DNA of 64,000 bases from assembly GCF_002258785.1 (NCBI RefSeq), contig NZ_NOYI01000012.1, positions 124,001-188,000 on the forward strand. The letters are read 5' to 3'. The translations under genes were made by a program, and so were the position numbers. Positions 60,769 through 64,000 of this stretch are shown here, in pieces; position 1 is the stretch's first letter; each line of letters opens with the position of its first letter. The stretch is from Rhodococcus sp. 06-235-1A. Its GTDB lineage: Bacteria; Actinomycetota; Actinomycetes; Mycobacteriales; Mycobacteriaceae. The notes below the pieces were generated by a model, which saw nothing but the letters and a program-made list of their open reading frames with translations, was not told where the DNA came from and did not search any database.

Positions 60769-61122
60769 TCACCCCGGACCCGCCCGCGCCGAGGCGATGG
60801 CGTCGGACATTCCGAAGCGCCCCAGGAACACCGGCTGACCCACCGTCACGATCACGTCCCACTCGTCGATGGTGCACTCCCGCAAATCGGTCGACATCCT
60901 GCTCGCCAATGATCGCGCCGTATCACACGCATCCGCCACCCCACGATCCAGAGCCCCCGCCCCGGCCAACGCAGCGAGGTCGGCCGCCGACTGCGCCTGA
61001 TGACGAGCACCCACCGCCGACCCGACGTGCACCACCATCACCACCACGGCGATCAACGCCGAGATCGCGAGCGCCGCCAACACCGTCGCGCCGCCCTCGT
61101 CATCACGCAGGCCCGTTCTCAT
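60769..61122 (-). CDS. TadE/G-like pseudopilin-associated protein (Rv3654c type)
   Basis: A 117-residue protein with a single N-terminal hydrophobic helix (EGGATVLAALAISALIAVVVMVVHVGSAVGA) followed by AADLAALAGAGALDRG, the AADxAALAGA signature of secreted TadG/TadE-like proteins. It is the last gene of the tad-like unit and overlaps the preceding gene by 4 bp. Likely a minor pilin assembled with the Flp pilin. Confidence 0.8.
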   Translation of the reverse strand: MRTGLRDDEGGATVLAALAISALIAVVVMVVHVGSAVGARHQAQSAADLAALAGAGALDRGVADACDTARSLASRMSTDLRECTIDEWDVIVTVGQPVFLGRFGMSDAIASARAGPG

Positions 61123-61430
61123 TCCACTGCAACCGGTTCCGCGGCAGCAACCGCCTCCGCCGACAACGTCAGTCCCGGCAACGGACTCTCGACCTCCACC
61201 CGCGCGACGAAGAACTCCCCGTCCTCGGTCACCGTGATGCGCGCGCCGCCCGGTGCCACCCGTTCCCCCACCGAAACAGCCCGGGCCCCATCACCCCTGG
61301 CCGCCAGTCGAGCCGCCTCGCGGGCCGCATCCACGCACCCGATGTGCATCGTCACCGACACGATCGCCCCGATACACACCACGATCACCGCGACGATGGA
61401 CGCGATCGCGAACGCCGCCTCCACCGTCAC
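61119..61430 (-). CDS. TadE-family minor pilin (Rv3655c type)
   Basis: About 103 residues. VTVEAAFAIASIVAVIVVCIGAIVSVTMHIGCVDAAREAARLAARGD is the TadE segment (TVEAAF then helix, then DAAREAARLAARGD). The frame extends to 61808 only as a shadow of the neighbours. GTG 61430 is the first credible start after the pilin stop, but GDDGA residues just before look conserved, so an unusual start slightly upstream is possible. Ends in ATGA overlap with the next gene. Confidence 0.75.
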   Translation of the reverse strand: MTVEAAFAIASIVAVIVVCIGAIVSVTMHIGCVDAAREAARLAARGDGARAVSVGERVAPGGARITVTEDGEFFVARVEVESPLPGLTLSAEAVAAAEPVAVE

Positions 61431-61453
61431 GGCACCGTCGTCACCGGTCGCGA

Positions 61454-61657
61454 TCAGACGGCAGTGTTCAACGCTCGATCGATGATCCCCGTCAACGCCG
61501 ACACGATGCTGTCCCCGGTCACGACGGTGTACAACACCGCCCCGAATGCCGCGGCGGCGATGGTGCCGATCGCATACTCCGCCGTGGACATCCCGTCGTC
61601 CTCCGCACCGAACGTCGCGATTCGAGTCTTCAACTCCTGCACTGCGTTCTCGATCAT
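61454..61657 (-). CDS. Flp-type pilin (DUF4244)
   Basis: A 67-residue prepilin. After a basic leader with ELKTRIATFGAEDDG comes MSTAEYAIGTIAAAAFGAVLYTVVTG: the G/MSTAE processing site with Glu at +5, then the hydrophobic assembly helix. GGGAGGGG lies 8 bases before ATG 61657, stronger than the 61705 alternative. It would be the main subunit of the pilus assembled by TadA/B/C. A prepilin peptidase is not in the window. Confidence 0.82.
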   Translation of the reverse strand: MIENAVQELKTRIATFGAEDDGMSTAEYAIGTIAAAAFGAVLYTVVTGDSIVSALTGIIDRALNTAV

Positions 61658-61720
61658 CTCGATTCCCCTCCCTGTTCTCCGACGCGGCATCTCCGCATCG
61701 GACACTTGTGTGTGCGGCAG

Positions 61721-62293
61721 TCACAGCAGACCGCCGCCCAGGACGTTGCCCGCCAGTCCGATCACCACAGGGATGATCCCGAGACAGATGAACGCAGGCA
61801 GAAAGCACAGACCCAGCGGCCCACTGATCAGCACGCCCGCGCGTTCGGCTGCAGCGGCCGATGCATCCTCGGCACGAGTTCGTTGTGTCGCAGCAAGTTC
61901 CGTCATCGCCGACGCCATGGACGACCCGGCGCGGGCAGATCGGCGGGCCATCCTGGCCAGAGCCTCGGTCTCCGGATCCTGCGCGACGGCATCCCAGGCG
62001 GTCTCGGCATCGGCTCCGAGTTCGAGCAGATCGGCGGCCTTACGCAACGCTGCGCCGAACGAAGTGGGAGCGGATCGAGCCGCAGCTGCAGCGGCCGTCG
62101 CCACGGGGAGCCCCGATCGCAAGCACGCTGCGAGTAGGTCGAAGGTCGTGGCGACCGCGAGCGGGTCGGGGCTCGGCACCTCGACGGTGTCGGTATCTCC
62201 GCGGCCGTCGAGTGCCAGCCTGTGTAGTCCACCGCCGACCGAGGGCAGCGCGATCAACGCCGTTGCCAGGCAGAGGACAGTCGCGGACATCAT
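61721..62293 (-). CDS. TadC-like type II secretion F domain protein
   Basis: A 190-residue inner-membrane platform protein (GspF/TadC family). T2SSF domain: DLLAACLRSGLPVATAAAAAARS, ALRKAADLLELGADAETAWDAVAQDP, ALARMARRSARAGSSMASAMTELAATQR. The C-terminal helix is GLCFLPAFICLGIIPVVIGLAG. The start at ATG 62293 overlaps the tadB stop by 4 bp. With TadB it forms the membrane platform turned by TadA. Confidence 0.85.
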   Translation of the reverse strand: MMSATVLCLATALIALPSVGGGLHRLALDGRGDTDTVEVPSPDPLAVATTFDLLAACLRSGLPVATAAAAAARSAPTSFGAALRKAADLLELGADAETAWDAVAQDPETEALARMARRSARAGSSMASAMTELAATQRTRAEDASAAAAERAGVLISGPLGLCFLPAFICLGIIPVVIGLAGNVLGGGLL

Positions 62294-63069
62294 GTCGTCA
62301 CCTTGCCGGTGATCGCATCGGTCCACAGAAGGCCCGCGCAGCCGAGAGCGGTGCCGATGCAGAGCAGAATGCCGCCCATCCCGCCGCCGAGCAGGATCTG
62401 CAGCGGATTCGCTCCCATCAGCTGCCCGAGCGCAACACCGAGTATCGGCAGACCGGCCAGCACCAGCGCGGTGGCCCGGGCACCGGCCAGCGACGCCTCC
62501 GTTCGTTCGCGAAACCGCCTGCGCCCCAGCATATCGTCGCGCACAGCGTCAAGCAGCTCGGCCAGTGCAAGTCCATGGTCGTCGGCTACCCGCCACGCTG
62601 CCGCCAATCGAGCCAGCTCCGCGTCCAGCAACGGATCGGACGCGGCGATGCCGTCGGCAGCCCTGCCGCCCAGCCGGGCTCGCGATGCCGCACCGCGCAG
62701 TGCCGACGATGCGATTCCACTGCACTCGTCCGCCGCAACCGCACTGGCCACTGCCGGATGGGATCCGACGCGGAGCTCGCCTACGATCACCTCGACTCCG
62801 GTGGTCAACCACTTCAGTTCGGTTGCGCGGCGGTCTCGTTCGAGCCGCCGCCGGTAGCGCCTCCACCCTGTTCCGCCCGCCACAGCTGCGGCCCCGACGG
62901 CCCAGACACCGCCGAACCACCACACCGAGCCAGCCGCAACCAGGGCAGTGCAGCTCGGCACCAGCCATGGCGGCACGGTCGATACTCTGCGCTTCCCGAT
63001 TCTCAGGCCGCGGGAACCATTCGGCCACAGAATAATTGCCGCGGCGAGGACAATCAGCACGGGCGTCAT
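62290..63069 (-). CDS. TadB-like type II secretion F domain protein
   Basis: A 259-residue membrane protein starting [16 protein letters not shown]. It has two early hydrophobic helices, a cytosolic T2SSF loop (TTGVEVIVGELRVGSHPAVASAVAADE, LARLAAAWRVADDHGLALAELLDAVRDDM) and two C-terminal helices (GLPILGVALGQLMGANPLQILLGG, GGILLCIGTALGCAGLLWTD). It overlaps TadA by 4 bp and TadC by 4 bp. Upstream residues from 63147 are out of the domain. Confidence 0.85.
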   Translation of the reverse strand: MTPVLIVLAAAIILWPNGSRGLRIGKRRVSTVPPWLVPSCTALVAAGSVWWFGGVWAVGAAAVAGGTGWRRYRRRLERDRRATELKWLTTGVEVIVGELRVGSHPAVASAVAADECSGIASSALRGAASRARLGGRAADGIAASDPLLDAELARLAAAWRVADDHGLALAELLDAVRDDMLGRRRFRERTEASLAGARATALVLAGLPILGVALGQLMGANPLQILLGGGMGGILLCIGTALGCAGLLWTDAITGKVTT

Positions 63070-64000
63070 CGGGCGTCGCCGCAGCGGCGGTCCAGCAGTT
63101 CGAGGAGCCGACACTCCCCCGGCGTCGCGTCGGAATCGACAGACCACGCCGCCACGATCTGCACCCGGCCGGTGGAATCGACGTCGACAACCCCGATCTC
63201 GCGCAGCCGTCGTGTGCCGTCCGCACTGCGATGGACGTGCAGCACCACCTGAACGGCCGCGGCGAGCTGACTGTGCAATGCATCGCGCCCCATTCCGCCC
63301 AGTGCTGCAAGGGCTTCGAGTCGAGCGGGCACTTCGGCGGGCGAGTTCGCATGGATGGTTCCGGCTCCACCGTCGTGGCCGGTGTTGAGAGCCGTCATCA
63401 GGTCGATCACCTCGGCACCCCGTACCTCACCGACGACGAGCCGGTCCGGCCGCATCCGCAATGCCTGACGCACCAGTTGGCGCACCGATACTTCACCCAC
63501 CCCTTCGACATTGGGCGCGCGAGCCACCAGCCGCACCACGTGCGGATGTGCCGGTGCCAGCTCGGCCGCGTCCTCGACGCAGACGATCCGCTCGGCCGGA
63601 TCAACCTCGCCCAACAGGGCCGCGAGGAGCGTGGTCTTTCCCGCGCCGGTTCCGCCGACGACCAGGAAAGCCAAGCGGCCGAATATGATTCGACGCAGCA
63701 GCTCGTATCCGTCTTCGGTGACGGCTCCCGATGCGCGCAGCGCTGCAAGCCCTTGAGTCGCCGGTCGCAGCACCCGAAGAGACACACACGTTCCGCCGCT
63801 CGCCACCGGTGCCAGGACAGCGTGCAGGCGGACGCCGAACACGCCCTGCCCCACACCGGGCAGCCGTCCGTCGACCCAGGGCTGCGCGTCGTCCAGCCGG
63901 CGGCCTGCCGAGAGCGCGAGCCGCTGCGCCAGGCGCCGAACGGCAGCCTCGTCTACGAAGCGAACGTCGGTCCGTTCGAGTCCACGACCACGGTCGATCC
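63066..64000 (-). CDS. tadA: TadA-like pilus-assembly ATPase, 5' end cut by window edge
   Basis: CpaF/TadA-type secretion ATPase; 311 codons visible, the N-terminus missing beyond the right edge. Walker A is [20 protein letters not shown], Walker [39 protein letters not shown] with the conserved Glu and the Arg-Gly-x-Glu, and the Asp box [11 protein letters not shown]. The frame is open to the edge. It would provide ATP-driven extension of the Flp pilus. It is coupled to tadB by ATGA. Confidence 0.92.
   Translation of the reverse strand, partial: IDRGRGLERTDVRFVDEAAVRRLAQRLALSAGRRLDDAQPWVDGRLPGVGQGVFGVRLHAVLAPVASGGTCVSLRVLRPATQGLAALRASGAVTEDGYELLRRIIFGRLAFLVVGGTGAGKTTLLAALLGEVDPAERIVCVEDAAELAPAHPHVVRLVARAPNVEGVGEVSVRQLVRQALRMRPDRLVVGEVRGAEVIDLMTALNTGHDGGAGTIHANSPAEVPARLEALAALGGMGRDALHSQLAAAVQVVLHVHRSADGTRRLREIGVVDVDSTGRVQIVAAWSVDSDATPGECRLLELLDRRCGDAR

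Noticed and set aside
1..64000. Mobile island or prophage
   Set aside because: No integrase, transposase, terminase or attachment duplication was found; the only tRNA gene, at 45614, has no integrase beside it and I saw no duplicate of its 3' end.

Overview
The window reads as chromosomal DNA of a high-GC mycolic-acid actinobacterium, most like Rhodococcus/Rhodococcoides. Reasons: high GC throughout, many GTG/TTG starts, frequent 4-bp stop/start overlaps, a DUF222/HNH (13E12-type) protein, a DUF3558 lipoprotein, and a block in the order holB - lipoprotein - topA - hypothetical - cold-shock protein - DEAD/DEAH helicase - tad-like pilus genes. I recognise that order from Mycobacterium tuberculosis Rv3644c-Rv3660c. 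I see no transposase, integrase, CRISPR array or prophage. The assignment rests on content and order, not on a search.

Region 1 (1-16.5 kb) is mainly metabolism: a sulfurtransferase cut by the left edge, an OYE-type flavin reductase, the HNH protein, a tiny 28-residue-repeat protein, an IclR regulator with a perfect operator dyad facing a 3-oxoacid CoA-transferase pair (ended by an 18-bp hairpin), an aldo/keto reductase, a PLD-family protein, a PfkB kinase, SurE, a protealysin-like M4 protease followed by a probable emfourin inhibitor, an F420/NADP oxidoreductase-like protein, and an EthA-like monooxygenase with an SDR facing a TetR regulator.

Region 2 (16.5-33.6 kb) holds transporters and regulators: an EamA exporter divergent from a CGNR zinc-finger regulator through overlapping apparently leaderless promoters, two unrecognised envelope proteins, a UgpBAEC-like ABC importer operon with a calcineurin-type phosphoesterase inside it, LysR, an AGE-family epimerase, a DHFR-fold reductase, an alpha/beta hydrolase with a TetR whose promoter lies inside a 22-bp palindrome, RidA/HxlR, and a large unrecognised protein.

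Region 3 (33.8-47 kb) holds Mn-catalase, a spore-photoproduct-lyase-like radical SAM protein, LysR/MFS, an AlkC/AlkD-like repair protein, and a four-gene acyl-CoA catabolic operon (enoyl-CoA hydratase, two acyl-CoA dehydrogenases, CaiB-type CoA-transferase) with a divergent IclR and a nearby MDR reductase. A tRNA-Thr(CGU) with its own terminator and a second SDR/CGNR divergent pair with a 12-bp inverted repeat follow.

Region 4 (47-64 kb) is the conserved core (holB, topA, csp, helicase), then a MaoC-like dehydratase, a lactate-utilisation module (GntR/LldR-type regulator, LctP permease, LldD) and a tad-like pilus operon cut by the right edge. Two copies of a roughly 91-bp palindrome-ended repeat flank this inserted block, one after the helicase and one after lldD.
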